Origin: Streptomyces sp. MUM 178J
Lineage (GTDB): Bacteria; Actinomycetota; Actinomycetes; Streptomycetales; Streptomycetaceae
Reading direction: 5' to 3'
DNA length: 64,000 nt
Assembly: GCF_022414575.1 (NCBI RefSeq)
Contig: NZ_JADWYQ010000034.1
Coordinates: 1-64,000 of the forward strand
The translations under genes and the position numbers were made by a program. Of the stretch, positions 38,487 through 47,133 are shown in pieces. The notes under the pieces were generated by a model. The model saw only the letters and a program-made list of their open reading frames with translations. It made no database searches and was not told the DNA's origin. Positions within the stretch are counted from its first letter, which is position 1, and every line of letters begins with the position of its first letter.

Positions 38487-38841
38487 GTCATGCCGTCCGC
38501 AACCGCATGCCGTCCGCAACCGCCGGGCGGGGCCTTCGCCACCTCCCCCTGGAAGCTGCGGGAAACGCCGTGCGGCGCGCTTGCCGGTGCCGCGACCGGC
38601 AATGTCTGCCCGCCGAGGAGCGCCATCCGGCGCCGGGGGCGCCCCGGCGCCCGAAGGGCTGCGGGGGAGATCGCAAGGCGGCCGGAAGTCCTCGCAGCGA
38701 AGCTACTCGGGCTTGGCCGACGCAGCGTGGGGGCGCCATCCCGGGCCCGCAGGGCCCAACGGGTGGGGGTCCCGCCCACGCCGGAGCCTGTGGGGGAGCG
38801 TGCAGGACGGCGCGAGTGGGCAAAGCCCTCCGGGAGGAGCA
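38487..38841. other. GC-rich intergenic region, no gene seen
   Basis: 355 bp between the rpsT terminator and the holA stop. Open frames exist on both strands but with no consistent codon-position bias or recognisable product. Short GGCGCC- and GCCGGC-rich palindromes and the words GCATGCCGTCCGCAACCGC (twice near 38490-38525) suggest a degenerate intergenic repeat. Confidence 0.4.
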
Positions 38842-39831
38842 CTAGCCACGGCGGGAGCGAGCCGCCCGCGCCACCGCGACCACCGCCTTCTCAAGGGCGT
38901 ACTCCGGATCGTCCCCGCCTCCCTTCACACCCTCGTCCGCCGCGGCGACGGCCCGCATCGCCGCCGCGACGCCGTCCGGGGTCCACCCGCGCATCTGCTG
39001 CCGTACACGGTCGATCTTCCATGGCGGCATGCCCAGCTCGCGTGCGAGATCGGCAGGCCGTCCACCCCGCGCGGAGGACAGCTTGCCGATCGCCCGGACG
39101 CCCTGCGCCAGCGCGCTGGTGATCAGGACCGGGGCGACCCCGGTCGACAGCGACCAGCGCAGCGCCTCCAGGGCCTCCGCCGCCCGACCCTCCACCGCAC
39201 GGTCGGCCACCGTGAAGCTCGACGCTTCGGCACGGCCCGTGTAGTAGCGCGCGACGACCGCTTCGTCGATCGTGCCGTCCACGTCCGCCGCGAGCTGCGC
39301 CACCGCGCTCGCCAGCTCCCGCAGATCACTTCCGATCGAGTCGACCAGGGCCTGGCAGGCCTCGGGCGTCGCCGATCTGCCGAGCCCCCGGAACTCCGAC
39401 CGGACGAACGTCAGCCGCTCCGCGGGCTTCGTCGTCTTGGGGCAGGCGACCTCACGCGCCCCGGCCTTCCGGGCCGCGTCCAGCAGGCCCTTGCCCTTGG
39501 CGCCCCCGGGGTGCAGCAGCACCAGAGTGATCTCCTCCGCGGGCGCGGCGAGATAGGCCTTCACGTCCTTGACCGTGTCGGCGGACAGATCCTGGGCGTT
39601 CCGCACGATCACGACCTTGCGCTCGGCGAAGAGCGAGGGGCTGGTCAGCTCGGCGAGTGTGCCGGGCTGCAGCTGGTCGGCGGTGAGGTCGCGGACGTCC
39701 GTGTCGGGGTCGGCCGCCCGCGCCGCCGCCACCACCTGTCGCACCGCACGGTCCAGAAGCAGGTCCTCCTGGCCCACGGCGAGCGTGACGGGGGCGAGAG
39801 GATCGTCGGTCGAATTCTTTCTGCTGGCCAT
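38842..39831 (-). CDS. holA: DNA polymerase III subunit delta
   Basis: 329 residues from ATG 39831 (MASRKNSTDD). Clamp-loader delta subunit: LAVGQEDLLLDRAVRQVV near the start, LTSPSLFAERKVVIVRNAQ, the LVLLHPGGAKGKGLLDAARKAG segment, and the C-terminal collar region DLARELGMPPWKIDRVRQQMRGW. Opens the beta sliding clamp. The gene is convergent with rpsT, as is common in this genus. Confidence 0.95.
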   Translation of the reverse strand: MASRKNSTDDPLAPVTLAVGQEDLLLDRAVRQVVAAARAADPDTDVRDLTADQLQPGTLAELTSPSLFAERKVVIVRNAQDLSADTVKDVKAYLAAPAEEITLVLLHPGGAKGKGLLDAARKAGAREVACPKTTKPAERLTFVRSEFRGLGRSATPEACQALVDSIGSDLRELASAVAQLAADVDGTIDEAVVARYYTGRAEASSFTVADRAVEGRAAEALEALRWSLSTGVAPVLITSALAQGVRAIGKLSSARGGRPADLARELGMPPWKIDRVRQQMRGWTPDGVAAAMRAVAAADEGVKGGGDDPEYALEKAVVAVARAARSRRG

Positions 39832-39888
39832 CGCCGTCCAGCATCCCACGGCCCACTGACACTCCCGCCCGTACCGGAGAATGGGCGG

Positions 39889-40131
39889 GTGAGTGAACGA
39901 CACATCCTGGTGCTGCCGGACCGCGACTCCGCAGAAGACCTGGCCGAGGGGCTCGCCGACCGCTTCGGGGTGATGGAGGAACCCCAGCTCGTACGGGACG
40001 CCCTGGCCGGCGAGGACGACGCGGAAGACGCCCAGTGGCTGGTCGTCGTGGAGGATCCGGACGGCCGCCTGACCCCTGCCGCGCTGGACGACTTCGCCGC
40101 CGAATTCGAAGGCTGGCTCGAAGCCCCCTGA
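39889..40131 (+). CDS. Small acidic protein, unknown function
   Basis: 80 residues. GTG 39889 has GGAGA 8 nt upstream and sits 57 bp from the divergent holA start. Strongly acidic (about 22 Asp/Glu): ERHILVLPDRDSAEDLAEGLADRFGVMEEPQLVRDALAGEDDAEDAQWLVVVEDPDG, ending LDDFAAEFEGWLEAP. Predicted alpha/beta with a ferredoxin-like beta-alpha-beta rhythm. I recognise it only as a conserved streptomycete hypothetical protein. G/C third positions support it as a real gene. Confidence 0.75.
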   Translation: MSERHILVLPDRDSAEDLAEGLADRFGVMEEPQLVRDALAGEDDAEDAQWLVVVEDPDGRLTPAALDDFAAEFEGWLEAP

Positions 40132-40214
40132 ACCGCCGGTTTCCCGTCTCCGCCGTCTCCGCCGTCTCCGCCTGTCCTCCGGTGCCTCTGGCGCACGATC
40201 CGCCGGGAGGGGCG

Positions 40215-41006
40215 CTAGCTCCGCCGTCGCGCCACCGGCGCGGACGGCAGCCGGTCGAGCCGCAGCCCGAAGTGGTCGCGGTAGGCGGCCAGGAGAGCGG
40301 CGTCATTCGCCAGCTCCCGTACCTGGCGTTCGCCGTGCTCGGTGGTCACCAGCTTCCGGCCGGAGATCGTGATCCGGCCGGTGGAGGTGAGTCTGGAGCA
40401 CACGACGGACCGGCAGAAGTGCGATTCGGGCGACGTGCGATGCCACCATGCCCCGGCGGCGAAGTCCCTCAGCTCACGGGGCCGCGTCTCCAGCCGGAAC
40501 TGGGGCTTGTCGTCCCGGAGCACATCGAGGTCGCCGCCCTCCGGCGCCTCGGCGACCCGGAACGTGCCCGCCGGGTCCAGCTGGTCGCCGCGCTCGTCGA
40601 GCGCCAGCGGGTAGTGGCTGTGGTCGCCGAAGCCGACGTCTGCCAGCCAGGGCCCCGAGGAGTCGGCCGGCTCCACCCGCAAAGCGAGATGGTCGTAGGG
40701 AATGCCCAGCCGGCCGTCCTCTCCGAACACCCGTGCCTGGAGCAGATCGACCCGGAAGCCGAGCGCCCGCAGCAAGAGAGCGAAGGCCCCGTTGAGTTCG
40801 TAGCAGAAGCCGCCGCGCCGTTCGTCCACGATCTTGGCGAGGAGCGCTTCCTCCTCCAGCAGGATGTCCTCACCGAGATGGATGGACAGATTCTCGAACG
40901 GCACCTCCGTCAGATGGTGCAGCTGAAGCTGGCGCAGGGCGCCCGCGTCCGCCCGCTCCGGCCGGTCGGCTCCGATGCGGCTGAGGTAGTCGTCCATGGG
41001 GTCCAT
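40215..41006 (-). CDS. Arylamine N-acetyltransferase
   Basis: 263 residues from ATG 41006 (40997 and 41045 are alternatives). Catalytic triad visible: Cys68 in RRGGFCYELN, His106 in YDHLALRV, Asp123 in LADVGFGD. The enzyme transfers acetyl from acetyl-CoA to arylamines/hydrazines; in actinomycetes NATs are also used in antibiotic and amide formation. N-terminal EVPFENLSIHLG is typical. It starts 47 bp after the comEC stop on the same strand, so it may be the last gene of the comEA-comEC transcript. Confidence 0.93.
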   Translation of the reverse strand: MDPMDDYLSRIGADRPERADAGALRQLQLHHLTEVPFENLSIHLGEDILLEEEALLAKIVDERRGGFCYELNGAFALLLRALGFRVDLLQARVFGEDGRLGIPYDHLALRVEPADSSGPWLADVGFGDHSHYPLALDERGDQLDPAGTFRVAEAPEGGDLDVLRDDKPQFRLETRPRELRDFAAGAWWHRTSPESHFCRSVVCSRLTSTGRITISGRKLVTTEHGERQVRELANDAALLAAYRDHFGLRLDRLPSAPVARRRS

Positions 41007-41053
41007 GGGGCCAGTGTCGTCTTCTGGTGATCCTTTCGCATGCATCCCAAGTC

Positions 41054-43897
41054 CTAGGCCTGTCGGCCGAGACCTGGTCGGTCACATCGGTCCGGCCCCT
41101 CGGCTGCGGCCGGCGCCGAGCAGCCGGCGGCAAGCGCGCGGGGAGGAGGAGAGCGTGCCCGCTGCCCGCGTGGTGATGCGGCACGGCCGTCGGCGGTGAG
41201 GGCCGACGGGTCCCTGACGAGCGCACGCAGTCCGCCGCCCTCGCCCGCCACCGCGATCGCCCCGGCCTCGTCGGTGCGCAGCACGCGTGCCCCTGCGGCC
41301 CGCAGCGCCGCCACCGTGCGAGGAGAAGGATGGCCGTAGCGGTTCTGTCTGCCGCAGGAGATCAGCGCGAGGCGCGGGCGGACGGCTTGCAGCAGCCCCG
41401 GATGCTGGTGGGCTGAGCCGTGGTGGGCGACCTTGAGGACGTCGACGGGCGGCAGGGCGGGGTGGGCCCGCAGCAGACCGCGCTGGGCAGGCGGTTCGAG
41501 GTCGCCGGGGAGCAGCACGGTCGGCCCGTCCTCGATCCGTAGGAGCAGTGTGACGCTGGCGTCGTTCGCTCCCTCCGGAGCCGCCGCCTTTCCCGCGGGA
41601 GCGTCAGATCCGCTCTGCCTCTCAGGCCTCTCAGGCCTCTCAGGCCTCTCAGGCCTCTCAGGCCAGAGAACCTGCCACGAGAGCCGCCCCACGGCGCGAC
41701 GTTCTCCGGCTGCTGCGGTGAGCACGGGCACTCGGGCGGCGGCGGCCGTTCGCCGGACGAACCGCACCTGGTCGCTCGGCTCGCCGAACGCCGTCGTCTG
41801 GACGGCGCCCACCGCTCTGCCCCTGAGGACGCCGGGTAGCCCGTGCACATGGTCGGCGTGGAAGTGGGTGAGCAGCACCAGGGGGATCCGGGTGACGCCG
41901 AGCTCCCGCAGACAGCGGTCTGCCGGCTCCGGGTCGGGCCCCGTGTCGACGACGACCGCCGACCCGTCGCCCGTTGCGAGGACCAAGGCGTCGCCCTGCC
42001 CGACATCGCACATCACCAGCGCCCACGCCGGGGGCGGCCAGCCGGTGACGGCTCTGGTCAGCGAGGGCGGGCGCAGCAGGACGAGCAGGAGCAGCAGCGC
42101 GCACCCCGCGGCCGCCCACGGGTGCCGGGGCGCCCTGCGCACGGCGAGCACGATGAGCAGCATGGCGACGGCGAGCAGCAGCCCTCCTGTCCAGCCGCCC
42201 GGCCAGCCCGCCTCCGCTCCGGGCAGCGCCGCGCCGGTGCGGGCGACGGAGGCGATCCACTCGGCGGGCCATCCTGCGCAGCGGGCCAGCAGCTCGGCAG
42301 CCGGCATCGCCGCCGGTGCGGTGGCGAGCGCGGCGAATCCGAGGACCGTGGCCGGGGCCACCGCGAGTTCGGCGATCAGATTGCAGGGAATCGCGACCAG
42401 GCTGACCCGGGAGGCGAAGACGGTGACCACGGGTGCGCAGACGACCTGCGCGGCTGCTGCGGCGGCCAGCGCCTCGGCCAGCTTCGGCGGCACCCTGCGC
42501 CGCTGGAGTGCGCGGCTCCAGCCGGGCGCGAGCGTGAGCAGGGCCCCGGTGGCCAGCACGGAGAGCAGGAAGCCGTAACTGCGGGACAGCCAGGGGTCGT
42601 AGAGCAGCAACAGCAGCACGGCCGCAGCCAGGGCGGGGAGCAGCGAGCGGCGACGGCCCGTGCCGATGGCGAGCAGGGTGACGGCCCCGCATGCGGCCGC
42701 CCGGAGGACGCTGGGTTCCGGGCGGCACACCATGACGAAGGCGAGGGTGACCGCCCCGCCTGCCAGGGCGGTCTGACGCAGAGTGATGCCCAGTCGCGGT
42801 GCCAGTCCGCGCCGCTCCGCGAGGAGTGCCGCGCCCGGCGGGCCGATCAGCAGGATCAGCAGGATGTTCAGGTTGCTGCCGGATACGGCCAGCAGGTGCG
42901 TCAGGTCGGTCGCCTCGAAGGCGTCCTTCAGCTCGGGTCCGATGCGTGAGGTGTCTCCGACGACCAGTCCGGGCAGCAGGGCCCGGGCGTCCTCAGGGAG
43001 CCCGTCGGTCGCCTCGCGCAGCCCTGCGCGGAGGCTGCCCGCCGTTCTCTGCAGAGCGCTCGGCTGTCCGGTGATGCGGGGCGGCTCCTCACCGCGGGTC
43101 CTGAGCACGGCTGCGTAGGGGGCGCCGTCCCGCAGCGGAGGGGTGAGCCTCCCGGTCAGGGTGAGCCGGGTGGAGGGCAGCAGTCTCAGCCACTGCTGCG
43201 CGCTCTCCCCTGCCGGGATGATTGCCAGCAGCGGTGTCCTGGTCGCGGTCACCGCCCGGTCGGCCGTGGTGACTTCCGTCGCCTCGGTGTCGAGCACGAC
43301 GACGGCCCCGGCCATCCTGTTGCCCCGGACCTTCGGCCGGGTGGTCCGAGGGTCGGCGGCGACCGTCACCTCGACCGTCGCATGGGCCCGCTGACGGGCC
43401 AGTTCGGGCAGCGGTCCTCTCCGCAGATCCGCGCCGTGCAGGCCCGCGGAGGCGGCGGCCGCCGCGGCGCACATCAGGACTGCTGCGGCTGCCGTGGAGC
43501 CCTGCCGATGCCACGGCGGCCGGTGCCGCGGCGGCTCATGCAGAGGCGGCTCATGCGGAGGCGGCTCATGCGGAGGCGGCTCATGCAGAGGAAGCCTGCG
43601 TTTGCGCAGTCCCTGCCGCATCCGCTCCCGTCCGCCGCGCGCTGTCCGCAGGGCCCGCGCCGCCGGTGGGTCGCTCAGCAGACACGCGGCCAGGGTGCAC
43701 ACCGCGACAGCTGTCGCCGTCCACCGGCCGGGCGCGTCCAGTGCGAGGGCCGACGCCGCCCAGGCGACCAGGGCAGGCGGCACCAGCCGGAGATCCGCCG
43801 GCCCGTCTCGCCGCGGGCGTTCGGGGTCCGGCGGCAGGCTGTCCGGGCCCGACTCGGCCACTGCGCGGTTCCGCGGGTCGGACATGGCGCGGTTCAT
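41054..43897 (-). CDS. comEC: ComEC/Rec2-family DNA-uptake membrane channel
   Basis: 947 residues from ATG 43897, which overlaps the comEA stop (ATGA). N-terminal transmembrane helices and an OB-like segment, then the competence domain with GLVVGDTSRIGPELKDAFEATDLTHLLAVSGSNLNILL (signature) and many helices. The C-terminal metallo-beta-lactamase domain has VGQGDALVLATGDGSAVVVDTG, THFHADHVHGLPG and KVAHHGSAHQHPGLL. Odd: a tandem HEPPP-type repeat near residues 105-135 and a PER repeat (five Pro-Glu-Arg) inside the MBL domain. The long C-terminal tail (~50 residues, Arg/Ala/Pro) is probably disordered. Its role in Streptomyces, not known to be naturally competent, is unclear. Confidence 0.93.
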   Translation of the reverse strand: MNRAMSDPRNRAVAESGPDSLPPDPERPRRDGPADLRLVPPALVAWAASALALDAPGRWTATAVAVCTLAACLLSDPPAARALRTARGGRERMRQGLRKRRLPLHEPPPHEPPPHEPPLHEPPRHRPPWHRQGSTAAAAVLMCAAAAAASAGLHGADLRRGPLPELARQRAHATVEVTVAADPRTTRPKVRGNRMAGAVVVLDTEATEVTTADRAVTATRTPLLAIIPAGESAQQWLRLLPSTRLTLTGRLTPPLRDGAPYAAVLRTRGEEPPRITGQPSALQRTAGSLRAGLREATDGLPEDARALLPGLVVGDTSRIGPELKDAFEATDLTHLLAVSGSNLNILLILLIGPPGAALLAERRGLAPRLGITLRQTALAGGAVTLAFVMVCRPEPSVLRAAACGAVTLLAIGTGRRRSLLPALAAAVLLLLLYDPWLSRSYGFLLSVLATGALLTLAPGWSRALQRRRVPPKLAEALAAAAAAQVVCAPVVTVFASRVSLVAIPCNLIAELAVAPATVLGFAALATAPAAMPAAELLARCAGWPAEWIASVARTGAALPGAEAGWPGGWTGGLLLAVAMLLIVLAVRRAPRHPWAAAGCALLLLLVLLRPPSLTRAVTGWPPPAWALVMCDVGQGDALVLATGDGSAVVVDTGPDPEPADRCLRELGVTRIPLVLLTHFHADHVHGLPGVLRGRAVGAVQTTAFGEPSDQVRFVRRTAAAARVPVLTAAAGERRAVGRLSWQVLWPERPERPERPERPERQSGSDAPAGKAAAPEGANDASVTLLLRIEDGPTVLLPGDLEPPAQRGLLRAHPALPPVDVLKVAHHGSAHQHPGLLQAVRPRLALISCGRQNRYGHPSPRTVAALRAAGARVLRTDEAGAIAVAGEGGGLRALVRDPSALTADGRAASPRGQRARSPPPRALAAGCSAPAAAEGPDRCDRPGLGRQA

Positions 43898-45078
43898 GGC
43901 CGCACCAGAGGCTGCAGGTCCTCGAACCTGCGGTCGCCGATGCCGTTCACCTCGCGCAGTTCGCCCACCGACCGGAAACCGCCGTGGCGGGCGCGGTAGT
44001 CGACGATGTGCTGGGCCAGGACCGGACCCACGCCGGGCAGGGTGTCCAGCTGCTCCAGCGAGGCGGAGTTGAGGCTGACCGGCCCTGCGGGCCGTGCACC
44101 TCCGGGCCCCGACCCGCCTCCCGCGGCGGGAGCCGGTGGCGCCGTAGCACCCACCAGCACCTGCTCTCCGTCGAGCAGCGGGCGGGCCTGGTTGAGCCCG
44201 GTGAGGTCCGTGCCCGGCTTTGCTCCTCCGGCCGCCTTGAGCGCGTCGACGACCCTGGAGCCCGCGGGCAGCCGCTGAATCCCCGGCCGTCGCACCTTGC
44301 CGCTCACGTCGATGACGATCGTCGCTGCGGGGCGCGCGGCGGACGGAGCAGTTCCCGGCGCGATCCGCGGGTCGTCCGGCCTCCCGGCGCCCGCCGGGGA
44401 GTCCTGGCCCGGGCCGGGGCTCGGGTTCGCCACCGCCGCCGCCGTTCCCTGGCGCACCAGCTCCGGGGCGTGCACGGTCTGCGGTTCCCCGGTCCAGAAG
44501 TGCCGTACGGCGAAGGCCGCCGCGACCACGAGCACCACGGCAAGCGCGGCCAGGGCTCGCGGCTCCAGTCCGCATCGGAGCCGTACCCACAGGGGGAGAC
44601 GTTCCCGGAGGGCGAGCGCCGCCCGCTGCCGAGGGGAGGGCCCGGGCTCCGCTTGCTCCTCGCCCGCTCTCGTCGCTGCGGCGGAGGCAGGCGAGGCAGA
44701 CCGGGAGTGGGCGACGCCGCCGAGGCGCGGGGGCGGATCGGCGCCGAACATGGCGTCGGCACGTCGGCGCACTGCGGCGGCCGGAGCCGACGGCAGCCGT
44801 GCCCGCCCCCGCAGGCGAGGTGCCCGGCCCGGTCGGCCGCCCGGAGCCGCTCTCCCACCGAGCCAAGGTTCCGGGCCCGGGCCGGCACTGCCCAGTGCTT
44901 CGCCGTCTCGCGGCCCGTCGCCCCGGCAGGCTTCAGTGCCGGTACGGCGCAGAGCCTCGGCTCGGCGGATCGAGCGGGCACGGCGGGTCAAGTGCGCGCC
45001 GCGTCCGTCTCGGAGACGGCCGTCCGAAGCCGGGGCACGGCCCGGGCCACTGGTTGCAGAACGTGTTCGAAGAGCCAT
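43894..45078 (-). CDS. comEA: ComEA-like DNA-binding protein (SLBB + helix-hairpin-helix)
   Basis: 394 residues from ATG 45078 (ATG 45102 is in frame). A long Arg/Pro-rich cytoplasmic N-terminus, one transmembrane helix (ALAALAVVLVVAAAFAVRHFW, ~residues 180-200), a linker, an SLBB domain (IVIDVSGKVRRPGIQRLPAGSRVVDALKAAGG) and a C-terminal HhH pair (SLNSASLEQLDTLPGVGPVLAQHIVDYRARHGGFRSVGELREVNGIGDRRFEDLQPL). Extracellular dsDNA binding in competence; partner of ComEC, with which it overlaps by ATGA. Confidence 0.93.
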   Translation of the reverse strand: MALRTRSATSGPGRAPASDGRLRDGRGAHLTRRARSIRRAEALRRTGTEACRGDGPRDGEALGSAGPGPEPWLGGRAAPGGRPGRAPRLRGRARLPSAPAAAVRRRADAMFGADPPPRLGGVAHSRSASPASAAATRAGEEQAEPGPSPRQRAALALRERLPLWVRLRCGLEPRALAALAVVLVVAAAFAVRHFWTGEPQTVHAPELVRQGTAAAVANPSPGPGQDSPAGAGRPDDPRIAPGTAPSAARPAATIVIDVSGKVRRPGIQRLPAGSRVVDALKAAGGAKPGTDLTGLNQARPLLDGEQVLVGATAPPAPAAGGGSGPGGARPAGPVSLNSASLEQLDTLPGVGPVLAQHIVDYRARHGGFRSVGELREVNGIGDRRFEDLQPLVRP

Positions 45079-45197
45079 GTCCCAGACGGTAGGCACATCC
45101 ACATGAACCCGCTGAGCAGCCGCAATTCCCGTGGATTACCGACCGGTTGTGGATAATTCGCTCACCCTCACGAATGAAGGCGGATGGCGCAGAGCGC

Positions 45198-46043
45198 TCA
45201 GCGCGGAGACACGACGGCCGCCAGAAGGCCCGGCCCCGTATGTGCGCCGATGACCGCGCCCACCTCGCTGACGTGCAACTCCCCCAGTCCCGGCACCCGT
45301 TCACGCAGCCGTTCGGCGAGCGCTGCGGCCCGCTCGGGCGCGGCGAGATGGTGCACCGCGACGTCCACCGTGTTGGCGCCCGCGCTTTCGGCCGCGATCT
45401 CCTCAAGCCGGGCGATCGCCTTGGACGCCGTACGCACCTTCTCCAGCAGTTCGATCCGGCCGCCGTCGAGTTGCAGCAGCGGTTTCACCGCGAGCGCCGA
45501 GCCGAGCAGCGCTTGCGCGGCGCCGATGCGTCCGCCGCGGCGCAGATAGTCGAGCGTGTCGACATAGAAATAGGCGGAGATTCCCGAAGCCCGCTTCTCC
45601 GCCGCGGCCACGGCGTCGTCCAGGGTTCCGCCGGCCCCCGCCGCCTCGGCGGCCGCAAGCGCACAGAACCCCAGCGCCATGGCGACCATTCTGGTGTCGA
45701 CCACCCGCACGGGCACCGGCGCGTCCTTGGCGGCCAGCACGGCGGCGTCATACGTCCCGGAGAGCTCCGACGACAGATGCAGCGAGACGACGCCCTCTGC
45801 GCCTGCCTCCGCCCTCGCCCGATAGGCTGCGGCGAACGTCTCCGGGCTCGGCCGGGAGGTGGTCACAGGACGTCGCTTCTGGAGGGCGAGGGCCAGAGAA
45901 CGGGCCGAGATATCGGTGCCCTCTTCCAGCGCCTCGTCGCCGAGAACGACGGTCAACGGCACCGTGGTGATGCCGTGCCGTTCCATCGTCTGCGGCGGAA
46001 GGTAGGCCGTGGAATCGGTGACGATCGCGACATGGCGGGACAT
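45198..46043 (-). CDS. DegV family fatty-acid-binding protein
   Basis: 281 residues. Family start VAIVTDSTAYLPPQTMERHGITTVPLTVVLG, then TSRPSPETFAAAYR, VSLHLSSELSGTYDAAVLAA, VRVVDTRMVAMALGF and YLRRGGRIGAAQALLGSALAVKPLLQL. DegV proteins bind a fatty acid; FakB-type members present it to the FakA kinase, but no fakA is in the window. Lies alone downstream of comEA on the same strand. Confidence 0.93.
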   Translation of the reverse strand: MSRHVAIVTDSTAYLPPQTMERHGITTVPLTVVLGDEALEEGTDISARSLALALQKRRPVTTSRPSPETFAAAYRARAEAGAEGVVSLHLSSELSGTYDAAVLAAKDAPVPVRVVDTRMVAMALGFCALAAAEAAGAGGTLDDAVAAAEKRASGISAYFYVDTLDYLRRGGRIGAAQALLGSALAVKPLLQLDGGRIELLEKVRTASKAIARLEEIAAESAGANTVDVAVHHLAAPERAAALAERLRERVPGLGELHVSEVGAVIGAHTGPGLLAAVVSPR

Positions 46044-46166
46044 GAGCGGGAGGTTACTCGCCGAAGCCGGTTCACCGCAGCCCGGCCCCGCCCGTCGCCC
46101 TCAACCGTCTCGGGCGCCCCTTCTCACACCGTCGCCTCAGGCCGCTTCAGGTCACCTCAGACCGCC

Positions 46167-46994
46167 TCAGGTGGTCGTCTCCGGGCGGGAGGTCTTCTCC
46201 CAGGGGTAGGAAGCCTGCTGCCGGGGACCACGGGCCGTGATCGCCGGTGGCTGGTCGGCGATCGTCGACCCCGGCCCCGCGCCCGCCCCCGCTCCGGCGT
46301 CTGCCGCCGGCCCCGCGCCTTGGTCTGCGCCGGTCTCCGGCCACGTCTGCTCGGCGGGAACCCCGTCTGCGGCGGCCGGCCCCGCCTCCGGCCAGTCGGC
46401 GGCCGCCGTCGGCCGGTCCGCCGCCGACGGTGACGTATGCGAGGGCGTCTCCGACGACCAGTGGCGCAGCGCGCCCGCTTCCACGTCGATCTGCGCGCTG
46501 AGCGAGTCCAGATCGTCGTCGGCGAACTTCCGCGCCCGGTCCCTGGCCGCCCATCTCAGCGACTCGGCCGATGCCGTGATCCGTTCCGTACGTTCCCTCA
46601 GCCCCGGCAGCAGGGACGCGGTGGTGGCCCGGTCCGGCTCGCGCTCGAGGCGCCTGAGCTCGTCGTCCAGCTCATGCCCATGCGCACTGAGCCGCTGGAA
46701 CAGCCCGAGGGACTCGGACAGCGACGCATCCTCCACCGCGCCTGCCTGCAGAGCGTCCTGTGTCGCCCTCATGGAGGTGCGCAGCTTCAGCCGCAGCTGC
46801 GCAACCTCGGCCGTGACGCCGCCCTGGCCATAGCTCTTGGCGCGCAGCGCGGTGTCCTCGACGGTGCGGCGCGCCTGTGTGACTGTGCGCTCCACTCCCC
46901 GCTTGGCCGCGCGCACAGCCTTGACGGTCACATACACCCCCAGCGCCACGAAGGCGATGAACAGCAGCGCCAGGATGAGTACCACGGCCTCCAT
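46167..46994 (-). CDS. Membrane-anchored coiled-coil protein, unknown function
   Basis: 275 residues. N-terminal transmembrane helix (AVVLILALLFIAFVALGVYVTVKAV, residues 3-27), then a long charged helical region to ~175 (RGVERTVTQARRTVEDTALRAKSYGQGG ... LRLKLRTSMRATQDAL ... DELRRLEREPDRA), probably coiled coil. The last ~100 residues are Ala/Pro/Gly low complexity ending SYPWEKTSRPETTT. No known domain. Likely a cell-envelope or divisome-type accessory protein facing the cytoplasm. Terminator-like hairpin upstream separates it from leuS. Confidence 0.7.
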   Translation of the reverse strand: MEAVVLILALLFIAFVALGVYVTVKAVRAAKRGVERTVTQARRTVEDTALRAKSYGQGGVTAEVAQLRLKLRTSMRATQDALQAGAVEDASLSESLGLFQRLSAHGHELDDELRRLEREPDRATTASLLPGLRERTERITASAESLRWAARDRARKFADDDLDSLSAQIDVEAGALRHWSSETPSHTSPSAADRPTAAADWPEAGPAAADGVPAEQTWPETGADQGAGPAADAGAGAGAGPGSTIADQPPAITARGPRQQASYPWEKTSRPETTT

Positions 46995-47040
46995 GAGCGC
47001 CCTCCGGCGTCGGTTGGTTGTCCTTCCACGGTAAACGGAG

Positions 47041-47081
47041 CGGGCAGGCTGCGGGTTCCGGACGAACCCGCAACCTGCCCG
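47041..47081 (-). terminator. Terminator hairpin after leuS
   Basis: CGGGCAGG (47041-47048) and GCGGGTTC (47051-47058) pair with GAACCCGC (47064-47071) and CCTGCCCG (47074-47081), with a 2-nt internal mismatch. Confidence 0.75.
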
Positions 47082-47133
47082 TAAGGGAAACCCCGGAATG
47101 CGGGAATTCTCCGCTCAAGAGACGTAGGGGATG

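Noticed and set aside
38490..39122. Plus-strand 210-residue ORF after rpsT
   Set aside because: Overlaps the holA 3' end on the other strand, and is Arg/Pro/Gly-rich without domain or ribosome site.
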